Positions 9,105 to 18,694 of a stretch of DNA of 64,000 bases are shown piece after piece; the first letter of the stretch is position 1, and every line of letters starts with the position of its first letter. The notes under the pieces are model-generated. The model was not told the DNA's origin. It ran no database searches and was given only the letters and a program-made list of their open reading frames with translations. A program made the translations under genes and the position numbers. Location: contig NZ_JABXWB010000003.1 in NCBI RefSeq assembly GCF_013375555.1, positions 62,001-126,000 on the forward strand. Direction: 5' to 3'. This stretch comes from Sphingobium sp. EM0848 (GTDB lineage: Bacteria; Pseudomonadota; Alphaproteobacteria; Sphingomonadales; Sphingomonadaceae).

Positions 9105-12062
9105 TTGGCGAGACGGCGACTGGTGAGCGCGGAAATCTGGGCAGGGCATTATGGCGCGCCGCTCGATGAGCGCGAGATTGCGCGGCACTATACGCTGACC
9201 GGTGACGACCTGGAAATTGTCGGCCGCCGTCGCGGCGATGCCACCCGGCTCGGCTACGCGATGCTCCTACTCTATATGAGATGGCCTGGCCGTGCGCTGG
9301 AAGCGGGTGAAGTCCCGCCCGCTCCTGTGCTCGCCTATGTGGCGCAGCAACTCGGCGTCGCGCCCGAAGCCTTCGCGGACTATGCCCATCGGGACCAGAC
9401 CCGTCGCGAACATCTCGTTGAAATCCGACGATCGCACGGGTTCAGGATTTTCGACCGCAAGGCTTTCCACGAAGTTGTCGCATTCTCGATCCCGATCGCA
9501 CAGACCATCGTCCACCCCGGCCAGATGGCGGGGGTCATCGTTGACGAACTTCGGCGCCGGCAGATCCTCCTGCCTTCTTCATCGGTTCTCGAAGCGGTAC
9601 TCCGGCGTGCTCGCCAGCAGGCCGAACAGCTTACCTATGAAGTGCTCACGAACGGCCTGCGGCCCGATACGCTGCAGGGGCTGGACGATCTGCTGGCCCG
9701 ACGAACAGGGCAAGCCGCGACATGGCTATCCTGGCTGCGCAATGCACCACAGTCGCCGGCAGCGCGCAACATCCTACGCCTGATCGAACGGCTCACTCAT
9801 ATCCGCGCGCTGGATCTCGATCGCGCCCGTGCCGACATGATCCCGGCTTTGACTTTTGACAGGCTGGCGGACGAAGGCAGCCGGATCACACCCCAGCACC
9901 TTGGCGAACTCAATGCCCTGCGCCGCCATGCGACGCTGGCGGCGCAGGGCATCCGTCTTGAGGAAAGCCTGACCGATGCCACCCTGACGATGTTCGACAA
10001 GCTGTTGGGCAGCATGTCGCGTCGCGCCGAGAACCGGACCCGTGACAAAGCCCTCAAGACGGTGCGCGAGTTGCAAGGCCATCTCCGGACGCTCACAGGG
10101 TCTTGCCGCATTCTCATCGAAGCGCGCACCAACGGTGTGGACTCTCTGGCGCAGATCGAGGCGCTGGATTGGCAGCGCTTCGCCGTGGCGGTCGCGCGGG
10201 CCGAAGTACTCGGGCGACCGGAAACCGTCGATCGCACCGCTGAATTGATCGAGCGGCATCGCACGGTGAAGCTCTTTGCCGGTGCCTTTCTCAACACCTT
10301 CGAATTTCGCGGCGCCGGTGCGGTGCAGGGACTCCTGTCGGCGCTTACCATCATCGCGGAGCTATACCGGACCGGCAAACGGCGCTTGCCTGATCGCGTG
10401 CCGCTGCGCTTTGTGCCCTCCGCATGGCGGCCGTTCGTCCTGCGGGACGGCATCGTCGATCGCGCCGCCTATGAACTATGCGCCTTGTCCCAGCTACGGG
10501 AGCGGTTGCGAGCGGGAGACATATGGGTCTCGGGAAGCCGCCAGTTCCGCGATTTCGATAGCTACCTCATCCCGCCGGCCACCTTCGACGCGCTTCGCGA
10601 GAAGGGGCCGTTGCCGCTCGCCATCGAAACGGACTTCGATCGTCATATCGAGGAAAGGCGCGCCAGGCTCGACACGGCGATCGAACAGGTGACGGTCCTC
10701 GCCCGACAGGGCGAGCTGCCCCAGGTCAGGCTTGACGAAAGCGGCCTTATCATCTCGCCGCTGAAAGCGGCAACGCCACCCGCCACCGAGATTGCCCGTC
10801 GCGCTGCCTATGACCGACTGCCGCGCGTGAAGATCACCGATCTCCTGCTTGAGGTCGATGCCTGGACCGGGTTCAGCGAATGCTTCATCCATCGGCGTTC
10901 GGGCCGGGAGGCCGACGACCGCAATGCGCTGCTCACCGTCATCCTTGCCGATGGCATCAATCTCGGCCTCACACGCATGGCGGAAACCTGCCGAGGCGCA
11001 AGCCTGCGCCAGCTCGCCCATCTCCACGACTGGCACATCAGCGAGGCCGCCTATGGTGAAGCGCTGGGAAGGCTGATCGACGCCCATCGCGCCATGCCGC
11101 TCGCCGCGCTGTGGGGAGACGGCACCACCTCGTCGAGCGACGGACAGCAATTCCATGCCGGGGGCCGTGGCGCCGCAATCGGCGACATCAACGCGCGCAG
11201 CGGCAACGAACCGGGCGTTGCCTTCTACACCCATGTCTCGGATCGATATGACCCCTTCGCGACCCGGGTAATCGCGGCGACCGCCGGCGAAGCTCCCTAT
11301 GTGCTGGATGGCTTGCTGTATCAGCAGACCGGCCTGACAATCGAGGAGCACTACACCGATACAGGCGGTGCATCGGACCATGTGTTCGGCCTTATGCCCT
11401 TCTTCGGCTACCGCTTCGCGCCGCGCCTGCGCGACATCAAGCAGCGTCGTTTGCACCTCCTTCCCGGCCAGGAAGCCGGCCCCTTGCTTGCCGGCATGAC
11501 GGCCGAACCGATCGCATTGGGTCATGTCGCGGCGCATTGGGATGAACTGCTGCGGTTCGCCACATCGATACGCACCGGCACCGCCACCGCTTCGGCGATG
11601 CTTCGCCGCCTGTCCGCCTATCCGCGACAGAACGGACTGGCCCTCGCGATGCGCGAGCTGGGCCGCCTCGAACGCTCGATCTTCATGCTCGACTGGCTGC
11701 GCGACATTGATCTGCGCCGGCGTACCCAGGCGGGCCTCAACAAGGGCGAGGCCCGCAACGCGCTCGCACGCGCGCTCTTCTTCAACCAGCTCGGCGAATT
11801 GCGTGATCGGCGGTTCGAGAACCAGACCTATCGCGCCTCCGGCCTCAACCTGCTCGTCGCCGCCATCATCCTGTGGAACACCCGCTATCTCGAAGTGGCG
11901 CTGGCTGATATCGGCACGCCCGACGAAATCGCACGTCACGTCGCGCCATTGGGCTGGGAACATATCTCGCTCACCGGCGACTATAGCTGGAATGTTGAAG
12001 ATCGGCCCGATCCGGATGTCCTGCGGCCACTGCGCGCCATCAGTTCGTTGCTCGCCGCGTAA
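9105..12062 (+). CDS. tnpA: Tn3-family transposase (TnpA)
   Basis: A 985-residue Tn3-type DDE transposase, the family's usual length (about 960-1010). The N-terminal part matches the DNA-binding DUF4158-like region ([14 protein letters not shown]). The C-terminal half holds the catalytic region, with a [14 protein letters not shown] segment carrying the first Asp, HVSDRYDPF, and an [16 protein letters not shown] segment. A TTG start at 9105 is supported by GGAAGGAG 7-10 bases upstream. It binds the 46-bp ends and moves the element by replicative transposition. The stop is 12 bases before the right inverted repeat. Confidence 0.93.
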   Translation: MARRRLVSAEIWAGHYGAPLDEREIARHYTLTGDDLEIVGRRRGDATRLGYAMLLLYMRWPGRALEAGEVPPAPVLAYVAQQLGVAPEAFADYAHRDQTRREHLVEIRRSHGFRIFDRKAFHEVVAFSIPIAQTIVHPGQMAGVIVDELRRRQILLPSSSVLEAVLRRARQQAEQLTYEVLTNGLRPDTLQGLDDLLARRTGQAATWLSWLRNAPQSPAARNILRLIERLTHIRALDLDRARADMIPALTFDRLADEGSRITPQHLGELNALRRHATLAAQGIRLEESLTDATLTMFDKLLGSMSRRAENRTRDKALKTVRELQGHLRTLTGSCRILIEARTNGVDSLAQIEALDWQRFAVAVARAEVLGRPETVDRTAELIERHRTVKLFAGAFLNTFEFRGAGAVQGLLSALTIIAELYRTGKRRLPDRVPLRFVPSAWRPFVLRDGIVDRAAYELCALSQLRERLRAGDIWVSGSRQFRDFDSYLIPPATFDALREKGPLPLAIETDFDRHIEERRARLDTAIEQVTVLARQGELPQVRLDESGLIISPLKAATPPATEIARRAAYDRLPRVKITDLLLEVDAWTGFSECFIHRRSGREADDRNALLTVILADGINLGLTRMAETCRGASLRQLAHLHDWHISEAAYGEALGRLIDAHRAMPLAALWGDGTTSSSDGQQFHAGGRGAAIGDINARSGNEPGVAFYTHVSDRYDPFATRVIAATAGEAPYVLDGLLYQQTGLTIEEHYTDTGGASDHVFGLMPFFGYRFAPRLRDIKQRRLHLLPGQEAGPLLAGMTAEPIALGHVAAHWDELLRFATSIRTGTATASAMLRRLSAYPRQNGLALAMRELGRLERSIFMLDWLRDIDLRRRTQAGLNKGEARNALARALFFNQLGELRDRRFENQTYRASGLNLLVAAIILWNTRYLEVALADIGTPDEIARHVAPLGWEHISLTGDYSWNVEDRPDPDVLRPLRAISSLLAA

Positions 12063-12073
12063 CGTTCACCATA

Positions 12074-12119
12074 CGTTCGCGCTTAGCGTGCGGATGCGTC
12101 ACTTTCGTGTAGTCACCCC
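12074..12119 (-). repeat. Right terminal inverted repeat of the Tn3-family element
   Basis: Read on the minus strand this begins GGGGTGACTACACGAAAG and matches the left end at 41 of 46 positions. It is followed by TCCTC at 12120-12124, the second copy of the target duplication. Confidence 0.93.
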
Positions 12120-12134
12120 TCCTCCGATCGCACG

Positions 12135-13772
12135 GTGTCCGTGCAGGGCGATGCCGGTGCGGGCAAGTCGACGATGCTGTCCGCTGTGGCACGGGTGGCA
12201 GAAGCCGAGGGCCGGACGATCCTGGGCCTCGCCTTCCAGAACAAGATGGTTGCCGACATGAAGGCGGGTGCCGGCATCGAGGCGCAGACCATCGCCTCCT
12301 TCGTCCTTGCCAACCACCGGTTCGTGACCTGGCGGGAGGGCCCTGCCTATGAGGAGGCACGCGCCAGGCTCGCCGGTGCGACCCTGTTGGTCGATGAATC
12401 CTCCATGGTGTCGTCGAACGATATGCTGAAGGTCCACCAGATCGTTGACGCGCTCGGCATCGACAAGTTGGCGCTGGTTGGCGATCGCCAGCAGCTATCG
12501 TCCATCGATGCCGGCAAGGCTTTTGCCATGATCCAGGCGGGAGGCGGCACCATGGCGCGTATGGACCAGAATGTCCGCATCGGTAAACCGGGCCAGCCGC
12601 TCACATCCCAGGAGGAAAAATTGCTGATCGTCGCCAAGCTTGCCAGCCGGGGCAAGTCCAGCGAGGCGATGCGGGTGCTGGGCGACAAGGTCATCGAGTC
12701 CGATGGGCCGGCTTTGGATGCAGCGGATCGTTGGCTTGCCCTGCCGCCGGAGGAGCGCGCGGTAACCGCCGTGTTCGCTTCGGGCCGCGAGGCGCGGGCG
12801 ATCATCAATGAGCGCATCCAGGCGGGACTGGCGAGCGAAGGGACGCTCAAAGGAGAGGCCATTCGTCTCCTCGTCTATGAGCGCGTCAACATGACGCGGG
12901 AGGAATTGCGCTATGCCGCCAATTATCAGCGGGGTCAGACGCTGGAGGTCTGGCGCGGCGGCGCCCGCGATGTTGGTCTTGAGGGCGGACGCTACCAGGT
13001 GACCAAGGTCCATGCCAACGGCCGGATCGACCTGTTGCGGGGCCGGGAGAAGATCCGTTTTTATCCACAGCAATTGTCGCCCACCGAGACGCGCGATCGG
13101 CTCCAGCTCTCGGAGACGAAAATCCTCACCCTGCGCGAGGGCGACATGATCCGCTGGACCGCCAACGACAAGCCGCGGGAATTGCTCAACGCTGCCACCG
13201 CGCGCGTGGCCGGTGTCGATACCAATGGCGTGACCGTCGATCTGGGCGGCGACAAGCGGCTGACGCTGCCGGTCGGCGATGCCATGCTGTCCCGGCTGGA
13301 CTTGGCCTACAGCCTCAACATGCACATGGCGCAGGGTATCACCACCGACAAGGCGATCACGGTCATGTCCAGCCAGGAGCGCAATCTCTCCAACCAGCGG
13401 CTGTTCAATGTCGGCGTCACCCGTGTGCGGGAGGACCTCACCATGATCGTGGACGACAAGGAGAAGCTGGCGCGCCAGCTCGATCACAATCCCGGCAACA
13501 AGACCTCTTCGCTGGAAACCGTGGGGCGGCTCGATATCGATGGGAAAAAGGCGGGCGCGCCGCGCGAACCGTTCAATCCCGGTCCGATCGATGGCGACAC
13601 TTTGCCGAGCGGGGGCGATCCGGCCGGCCTGCCGCCCGATTTGCCGCCGCTGTCTGACAGCAATTCGGCCGCCGCTGGCCAGCCCAGCGATCCGGGCCAG
13701 GCGCCCGATAAGCTGGATCGTGCGGACATCTTGCAGCCCTTGCCAGAGCGCAGCCTGGGTTTGGACTTGTGA
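12135..13772 (+). CDS. traI: MobF relaxase TraI/TrwC, C-terminal helicase part
   Basis: The continuation of the gene broken at 8338. It opens with the helicase Walker A (GDAGAGKST) and Walker B region (ATLLVDESSMV), then VGDRQQLSSIDAGKAF and the C-terminal SF1 helicase motifs (LDLAYSLNMHMAQGIT). A Pro/Asp-rich tail follows. Family context: 5'-3' unwinding of the transferred strand. With the transposon removed, the gene would span 6924-13772 as 1020 residues, close to R388 TrwC (966). The GTG at 12135 is the first possible start after the insertion and has no obvious ribosome site, so expression as a separate protein is uncertain. Reading from 12125 continues the interrupted frame. Confidence 0.88.
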   Translation: MSVQGDAGAGKSTMLSAVARVAEAEGRTILGLAFQNKMVADMKAGAGIEAQTIASFVLANHRFVTWREGPAYEEARARLAGATLLVDESSMVSSNDMLKVHQIVDALGIDKLALVGDRQQLSSIDAGKAFAMIQAGGGTMARMDQNVRIGKPGQPLTSQEEKLLIVAKLASRGKSSEAMRVLGDKVIESDGPALDAADRWLALPPEERAVTAVFASGREARAIINERIQAGLASEGTLKGEAIRLLVYERVNMTREELRYAANYQRGQTLEVWRGGARDVGLEGGRYQVTKVHANGRIDLLRGREKIRFYPQQLSPTETRDRLQLSETKILTLREGDMIRWTANDKPRELLNAATARVAGVDTNGVTVDLGGDKRLTLPVGDAMLSRLDLAYSLNMHMAQGITTDKAITVMSSQERNLSNQRLFNVGVTRVREDLTMIVDDKEKLARQLDHNPGNKTSSLETVGRLDIDGKKAGAPREPFNPGPIDGDTLPSGGDPAGLPPDLPPLSDSNSAAAGQPSDPGQAPDKLDRADILQPLPERSLGLDL

Positions 13773-13787
13773 TAGGTGAGTGGCACG

Positions 13788-13832
13788 TGTGACATTTTAC
13801 CGACTTTGCGCTGCTGCGCGCTAAAGTGTCAT
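13788..13832. repeat. Inverted pair of a GTAAAGTGTCAT-like motif
   Basis: TGTGACATTTTAC at 13788-13800 and TAAAGTGTCAT at 13822-13832 face each other across a GC-rich spacer. A further copy, GTAAAGTGTCAT, lies at 14256-14267 on the other side of the HU gene. These look like binding sites for one protein, but could also form a hairpin after the relaxase gene. Confidence 0.45.
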
Positions 13833-13889
13833 GGGTGAATCTTTACAAGGGAAGGAGCGCCACCGACCGAGATCGGCGGCGCCTATAAC

Positions 13890-14165
13890 TCAGCCGTTGA
13901 GCTGGTCCTTCACCGCCTTGCCGGGCGTGAAGGTCAGCTTCTTCGAAGCAGCGATCTGGATGGTCGCGCCGGTCGAGGGGTTGCGGCCTTCCCGGGCCGG
14001 GCTGTCCTTGACCTTGAACTTGCCGAAGCCGTTCAGCGACACCTCGTCGCCCTTGACAGCGGCGGAGGCGATCGACGTGAAGACCGAGTCAACATATTTG
14101 CGGGCATCAGCCTTGGTGAGGCCATGATCGGCGGCCAGGGCTTCAGCGAGATCCGTGTTGTTCAT
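13890..14165 (-). CDS. hup: HU family DNA-binding protein
   Basis: A 91-residue histone-like protein, the normal HU length. It starts MNNTDLAEALAADHGLTKADA. The HU signature GFGKFKVKDSPAREGRNP is visible, with the conserved Pro-tipped arm (GRNPSTG) and C-terminal FTPGKAVKD. HU dimers bend DNA without strong sequence preference. The ATG at 14165 is chosen because GAGGGAG lies upstream and the family starts there; a longer frame to 14267 adds an unrelated leader. It is divergent from the 14337 gene, and a GTAAAGTGTCAT motif lies between them. Plasmid HU/IHF-like proteins often aid transfer initiation or help silence new DNA; which applies here is unknown. Confidence 0.92.
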   Translation of the reverse strand: MNNTDLAEALAADHGLTKADARKYVDSVFTSIASAAVKGDEVSLNGFGKFKVKDSPAREGRNPSTGATIQIAASKKLTFTPGKAVKDQLNG

Positions 14166-14255
14166 GTGCAGGCTCCCTCTGGTGGAGTTGCGTGCATAGG
14201 ATGGAAAATCTCCGGCCGGAAGAGGGATTTGCCCGAAAACAGGGGGTCTGGGCCG

Positions 14256-14267
14256 GTAAAGTGTCAT
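14256..14267 (+). promoter_or_regulatory. Single GTAAAGTGTCAT motif upstream of HU
   Basis: A third copy of the motif seen twice at 13788-13832. It lies in the divergent gap between HU and the 14337 gene, a natural operator position for either. Confidence 0.4.
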
Positions 14268-14336
14268 CCATGCTTTTTGTTCGGTGAGATTGCAAAGGGG
14301 GATTCACACCGACTCAGCATGTGCTAGATTCCTGAT

Positions 14337-14888
14337 ATGTTCTATCAACCCGATCTCTTCGAGCCATCGCAGATCGCGCCGACGGCACCTCGGCCGGCGG
14401 TGCGGGTTGCGCTTCCGGACCTGGTGGAGCGGATATCAATCGTTTCCAAGCGCCCGCGCTATGCGCTGCTGGTCCTGAAACTCATCGCGCAGGAAGCCGG
14501 TAGCAATGGCAGCGTTGGGCCTTATGTACGAGGAGAGCAGGGTAGGGTTCCGGTGCGTGACTGGCTGTGCCAGGCGTTGGCGCCGCTGGCGCAGCGGGAT
14601 TGCCGACGGCGCGCGATGATCGAAACGGTTCGTTCCGGATTGGTGTCGAATGCCGGTAGCGCAGACGATCCCCAAGACATCGAACGGCGGCTCGAAGCGG
14701 AAGTCCAGTCGCGAATATTGCGGTCCGGCCGGAGCAATGTGAGCCGGGTTGTCTCGGATCTGGTCCGGGCGGGTCTCCTTCGTCGTCACTATCAGGGATA
14801 CCGGATCGACCATCCCAATCGCGGTGCGCAACGGGAGGCGGTTTATACGATCACGCCCGAGGTTAAGCGGGCGCTCCAACGCCATTGA
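14337..14888 (+). CDS. Hypothetical protein, probable winged-helix fold
   Basis: A 183-residue protein that I do not recognise. Residues about 130-180 (SNVSRVVSDLVRAGLLRRHY, a turn, then REAVYTITPEVKRAL) read like a winged helix with its wing, suggesting DNA binding. The N-terminal part is Pro-rich, then helical. It starts at the ATG at 14337, divergent from HU, with the shared motif at 14256 between them. It could be a regulator of the transfer or HU genes; that is inference. Confidence 0.6.
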   Translation: MFYQPDLFEPSQIAPTAPRPAVRVALPDLVERISIVSKRPRYALLVLKLIAQEAGSNGSVGPYVRGEQGRVPVRDWLCQALAPLAQRDCRRRAMIETVRSGLVSNAGSADDPQDIERRLEAEVQSRILRSGRSNVSRVVSDLVRAGLLRRHYQGYRIDHPNRGAQREAVYTITPEVKRALQRH

Positions 14889-14935
14889 TGGGTGTTGGAG
14901 TGTCCTGTTGCGAAGCGCCTCAGCAGACCGGCTGG

Positions 14936-15109
14936 TCAGTGGAAATTGGAGGGGGGACGCATGGTCGCCATGGCGCGTGCGCAACGGCGGATGACCAGAT
15001 CTCTTTGAATGGTGATGGACTCCGGGCCTTCCCGAACCAGGATGTCGATCGCGTTTCGCGTCTCGTGAGGTGGTGGTAGCAGATAGCCGGCGCCGTCGGA
15101 TGTCCTCAT
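14936..15109 (-). CDS. Small hypothetical protein, coupled to upstream small gene
   Basis: A 57-residue frame beginning MRTSDGAGYLLPPPHETRNA. Its ATG shares one base with the TAA of the upstream 84-residue frame (TAATG at 15107-15111), a classic coupling arrangement. No domain was recognised. The close coupling is the main argument that it is real; alternatively the two frames are pieces of one frameshifted gene. Confidence 0.4.
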   Translation of the reverse strand: MRTSDGAGYLLPPPHETRNAIDILVREGPESITIQRDLVIRRCARAMATMRPPSNFH

Positions 15110-15363
15110 TACGACCACTCCTTCGAGTCGTTGGACAGCGACCATATTCCTCCCCAAGCGTACTGGGAAGGGATAGGCATCGACCATTGGGAGGTCAGGA
15201 TGATATCGGAGTAAATGTCCGGGGTCTCGCAAGGCTGTTTGGTGGCCCGCGTGCCCATTTGGCAGAACAGGCTGAAGCGGTAGCCGAATTTCTCGAAGCG
15301 GTATGGAATGAGGACAGGCTGGTCGCGTAACGACTCGCGCTTGCGGGCCTGTTCGCCGACCAT
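15109..15363 (-). CDS. Small hypothetical protein, first of a coupled pair
   Basis: An 84-residue frame with balanced, protein-like composition (aromatic-rich LIPYRFEKFGYRF, then SQWSMPIPSQYAWGGIW). It ends in a TAA overlapping the start of the next frame. No family was recognised. The ribosome site before the ATG at 15363 is weak. Size, order and coupling resemble toxin-antitoxin pairs, but no toxin motif was seen, so function is unassigned. Confidence 0.4.
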   Translation of the reverse strand: MVGEQARKRESLRDQPVLIPYRFEKFGYRFSLFCQMGTRATKQPCETPDIYSDIILTSQWSMPIPSQYAWGGIWSLSNDSKEWS

Positions 15364-15468
15364 TTCTTTGAAGGGGTGTCCCTAGCCCGACGCGGCTCCA
15401 CGCATGGGACATGAATATAGGGATTTTAGTGAGTTTACAAGAAATCTATAAACTGACATAAGCTTGCT

Positions 15469-16644
15469 ATGGATGCTCGTAGAAACCCGTTCGCTCCGGG
15501 CGCAGGTACGCCCCCGCCAGAGCTCGCCGGCCGGAGTGCATTGCTCGAACGCAATGCCGTAGCGATCGACCGAATTAGGATGGGTCGAGCTGCGCGACCC
15601 AGTATTCTTTACGGGCTGCGCGGTGTGGGCAAAACCGTCCTTCTATCTACGATGCGGGATAGAGCAGAGGGGGAGGGGATGACGATTGTCGCCATCGAGG
15701 CTCCTGAAAACAGATCATTGCCTGGAATTCTTGTGCCCGCGTTGCGGGCAGCATTGCTGCGGTTGGATCGGCTTAAACAGGCGTCGGCAGGCGTAAAGCG
15801 CGCACTGCAAGCATTAGCGGGCTTTGCGAAACTGAAGGTCAAATATGACGATCTTGAAGTGGCGCTCGATTTCGAGCCAGAGCCAGGTCTTGCCGACAGC
15901 GGCGATCTCGAAGCTGATCTTGCGGACTTGATTGTGACCGTAGGCGAAGCGGCAAAAGAACGTAAAAGCGCTGTCGTGTTGGTGATCGACGAACTGCAAT
16001 ATGTTCCCGAAGAACAGCTTGCCGCGCTGATCAGCGCGCTTCACCGGGCCAGTCAAAAGCAGCTCCCGGTCACAATGCTGGCCGCAGGATTGCCGCAGCT
16101 GCTCGGGCAAATGGGTCGCGCGAAATCTTATGCGGAGCGATTGTTTGAATTTGTTGCGGTGGGTCCATTGGATGCTCCTGCTGCTCGCGACGCTATTCGC
16201 CTGCCGATAGAGCGTGAGGAAGAATCCATCGAAGATGCAGCACTGATCGCGATCCTTGAGCAGACACAGGGCTATCCCTATTTTCTGCAGGAGTGGGGGA
16301 AGCATAGCTGGGATTGTGCCGATGCGTCGCCAATAACCGCGGCGGACGTGGCGGCCGCAACCGAAAGTGCCTTGGCCGAGTTGGATGCCAGCTTTTTTCG
16401 CGTGCGGTTCGACCGCCTTACACCGGCTGAGAAGCGCTATTTGCGCGCGATGGCGAGCCTTGGACCCGGTCCACATCGGTCCGGTGATATTGCTCAAGCG
16501 ATGGGCGGAAAAGTCACTACCCTTGCGCCCACGCGCAACAGCCTCATAGCCAAAGGCATGCTGTACAGCCCCGCGCATGGAGATACGGCCTTCACGGTGC
16601 CGCTCTTTGACGCTTACATGAAGAGGGTGATGCCAGCCGCTTGA
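15469..16644 (+). CDS. AAA/STAND-like ATPase with C-terminal winged helix
   Basis: A 391-residue ATPase. Walker A is GLRGVGKT at residues 48-55 and Walker B is VLVIDELQY near 171, followed by a sensor-like TMLAAGLPQL segment. The last 90 residues (RYLRAMASLG, GDIAQAMGGKVTTLAPTRNSL, FTVPLFDAYMKR) look like a winged helix. The build matches the COG1672-type archaeal/bacterial ATPase family, often encoded on mobile elements beside regulators or toxins. The substrate is unknown. It follows the coupled small genes, divergently transcribed, across about 105 AT-rich bases. Confidence 0.75.
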   Translation: MDARRNPFAPGAGTPPPELAGRSALLERNAVAIDRIRMGRAARPSILYGLRGVGKTVLLSTMRDRAEGEGMTIVAIEAPENRSLPGILVPALRAALLRLDRLKQASAGVKRALQALAGFAKLKVKYDDLEVALDFEPEPGLADSGDLEADLADLIVTVGEAAKERKSAVVLVIDELQYVPEEQLAALISALHRASQKQLPVTMLAAGLPQLLGQMGRAKSYAERLFEFVAVGPLDAPAARDAIRLPIEREEESIEDAALIAILEQTQGYPYFLQEWGKHSWDCADASPITAADVAAATESALAELDASFFRVRFDRLTPAEKRYLRAMASLGPGPHRSGDIAQAMGGKVTTLAPTRNSLIAKGMLYSPAHGDTAFTVPLFDAYMKRVMPAA

Positions 16645-16709
16645 CCGATTGGCGACCAAGCGCGAAACTTGCAATTTCGTAAGCCGTTGATAAAAAACGA
16701 TATGTTCCT

Positions 16710-18408
16710 GCCGGATAGAGAAGACACTTTCTGTCCCCGATAGAAATGACACCCTTTGAGGACAGCAGGGGCTGCGTGGAGCCATCGGCTTAGCGCAGCG
16801 CAGACCCTGCTGATGGCGTGACATGGAGGAGAAGGGCATGGACCCGCTGCGCAGGCAGCGGGCTCGGTCAAAACCGGTCGAACAGTCTCAGCGGACTTTC
16901 ACAAACTCCAGCGTGCCGCGCGCTTGCAGCTCGGCCCGGCTGAGCCGTGGACCGCGCTTGAGTTTTGGGCCGCCCAGGCGACGGCGATCACCCTTTACCG
17001 GCGCTTCGGGCTCGGGAAAGAGATGGGCGGGCTGATCACGGCGGGCAGGGGCATTATTGTTGCGCTGCCGGTGATGCGGCGCAATCGCCTGGATCTGCTT
17101 CGCCAGCAGCAGCGCTGCGTCCAGATGCTTGTTGTCGACAATGGCCGGTTGATTGATCCGGGGCATCTTGTCGAACAGGCGATAGGGAAGGACCTGCCCC
17201 TCATGACGGATCTCGATCTTGCCGTCAGGATATTCGCAGATGTGGACACGCTTACCTACCAGAGCCTTGCTGATCGCAGTAGGCTCCAGAATGAACAGAA
17301 CCTTGTTGTAATGCAGCGTCAGTGCCTTTGAAATCTTCCGCTTTTCGCGCCAGACCATGATCGCGCGTAGATCGTCCTGCGGTGCCAGAGGGCGATGCAG
17401 ATCACGACTGTCTGCCGCTGGGCGGGCAAAGCGCCGATTGTGCCGAACCATATAGCTTGGCAGAAAGACGTTCGCTTCTTCGATCGACGAGATGCCCTCC
17501 AGCCGCATCGCCTTGACCAGCCGGTCCTGCAATGTGCCGTTGGCTCGTTCGACCCGGCCTTTGGCCTGTGGCGAGTTGGCGCAGATGATCTCGATGTTCA
17601 GCGCATCCAGCGCGCGGCCGAAATGCGTCATGCCATCGCCCTTCGCCGTCGCCTTGGCGTTGCGGAAGACCGAGTGCTTGTCGGAATAAAAGGCCACCGG
17701 CTTGCCGTGCCGCTCGATATACTCGCGCGTCGCTTCCATATAGGAAAAGGTGCTTTCGCTCTCGACCATCTGGAGATGCAGCAGCTCGCTGGTCGCGTCG
17801 TCAATGTAGACGAGCAGCGTGCATTTCGGGCCACGCTCCTCGAACCAATCATGCTTCGAACCGTCAATCTGGACCAGCTCCCCACGACAGTCCCGCCGGT
17901 GACGCGGTTGATAGGGGCGAGAACGACGGGCGGCGCGATCCTGCCAGATTCCCGCCTCGATCATCATCTGCCGCAGCGTCTCACAGCCCACCGAAATGTC
18001 GTGACGTTCCGCCAGATATTCTCGGGCCAAGGTCGGTCCGAAATCCGCATAATGCGTGCGGACGATCGTAAGGACGCGCTCGCGAAAGGCATCGCTGTGA
18101 CGCCGGTTGCTCGGCCGACCACGCTTGCGCGACACCAGGCCTGAAGCGCCTTCGGTTCGCAGTCGGTCAAGCAACCGGAAAATCTGCCGGCGCTTCAAGC
18201 CCAGCAGTTGCGCAGCATCCTCGACCCGCAGTTCGCCGCGATCCACACGCGACAATGTATCAAACCGCGAAAGCTCGCCATGGCTCATCGCCACCACCGT
18301 CATAAGCGCGTCCTCCCGAACTGCCAGGAGGACCATGCCACCGAGCTCTGCTAAGGACGCCCAAGGGTGTCATTTCTATCTAGCAGAGGGGTGTCATTTC
18401 TATCCGGC
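16710..18408 (-). mobile_element. ISNCY-type insertion sequence, about 1.7 kb
   Basis: One transposase gene is bounded by related ends. The left end reads CCGGATAGAGAAGACAC from 16711; the right end, on the minus strand from 18407, reads CCGGATAGAAATGACACC. Both ends contain a second inner copy of GATAGAAATGACACCC (16739-16754 and 18365-18380), so each has two tandem transposase-site-like units. No clear target duplication was found, so the exact borders may be off by a few bases. Confidence 0.8.
16888..18303 (-). CDS. ISNCY family transposase
   Basis: A 471-residue transposase. The N-terminus is a helix-turn-helix (VEDAAQLLGLKRRQIFRLLDRL). The integrase-core catalytic region follows, with QIDGSKHDWFE (first Asp), LVYIDDATSE, FYSDKHSVF (second Asp) and a QAKGRVERANGTLQD segment carrying the catalytic Glu. 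The ATG at 18303 is preferred over one at 18336 because GGGAGGA lies 8 bases upstream of it. It lies within inverted ends at 16710 and 18408. The C-terminal tail is basic. Confidence 0.88.
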   Translation of the reverse strand: MTVVAMSHGELSRFDTLSRVDRGELRVEDAAQLLGLKRRQIFRLLDRLRTEGASGLVSRKRGRPSNRRHSDAFRERVLTIVRTHYADFGPTLAREYLAERHDISVGCETLRQMMIEAGIWQDRAARRSRPYQPRHRRDCRGELVQIDGSKHDWFEERGPKCTLLVYIDDATSELLHLQMVESESTFSYMEATREYIERHGKPVAFYSDKHSVFRNAKATAKGDGMTHFGRALDALNIEIICANSPQAKGRVERANGTLQDRLVKAMRLEGISSIEEANVFLPSYMVRHNRRFARPAADSRDLHRPLAPQDDLRAIMVWREKRKISKALTLHYNKVLFILEPTAISKALVGKRVHICEYPDGKIEIRHEGQVLPYRLFDKMPRINQPAIVDNKHLDAALLLAKQIQAIAPHHRQRNNNAPARRDQPAHLFPEPEAPVKGDRRRLGGPKLKRGPRLSRAELQARGTLEFVKVR

Positions 18409-18694
18409 GCTTACACGATAAAAGTTTGATAATCCGCATTATGTTAAAATTAATGCCTCAACTGTCCATGTAAACTGTAGTTTTCCGGAGATCGGCGGCG
18501 CGGGGCAGTGGCAACGACGGAACGAAAATGGCACTCGATGTCGGGGCTTGCGACGGCCAACGCGCGGATCTCCATCCTGCAAACGACCTCGCGTCGAAAG
18601 GCCGCATACGTTTTCGCAGACTGCTCAGAACATCAGACGCGATCCGCTTGCCGACGGGGCGGGCCAAACGTTTTATCCGCCTCGGCGGCCGCGC

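Larger units (their letters stand above)
8339..12119 (+). mobile_element. Complete Tn3-family transposon, 3781 bp, inside traI
   Basis: The element runs from GGGGTGAC at 8339 to GTCACCCC at 12119 with 46-bp terminal inverted repeats (41 of 46 positions identical). It is flanked by the 5-bp target duplication TCCTC at 8334-8338 and 12120-12124, the length typical of Tn3 transposons. It carries only a serine resolvase and a transposase, divergently arranged, and no passenger gene. Dropping the element and one TCCTC copy joins the two relaxase parts in frame. The intact ends and duplication suggest a fairly recent insertion. Confidence 0.95.

Noticed and set aside
10494..11963. Long minus-strand frame inside the Tn3 transposase
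   Set aside because: Antisense of a full-length transposase; no start signal.
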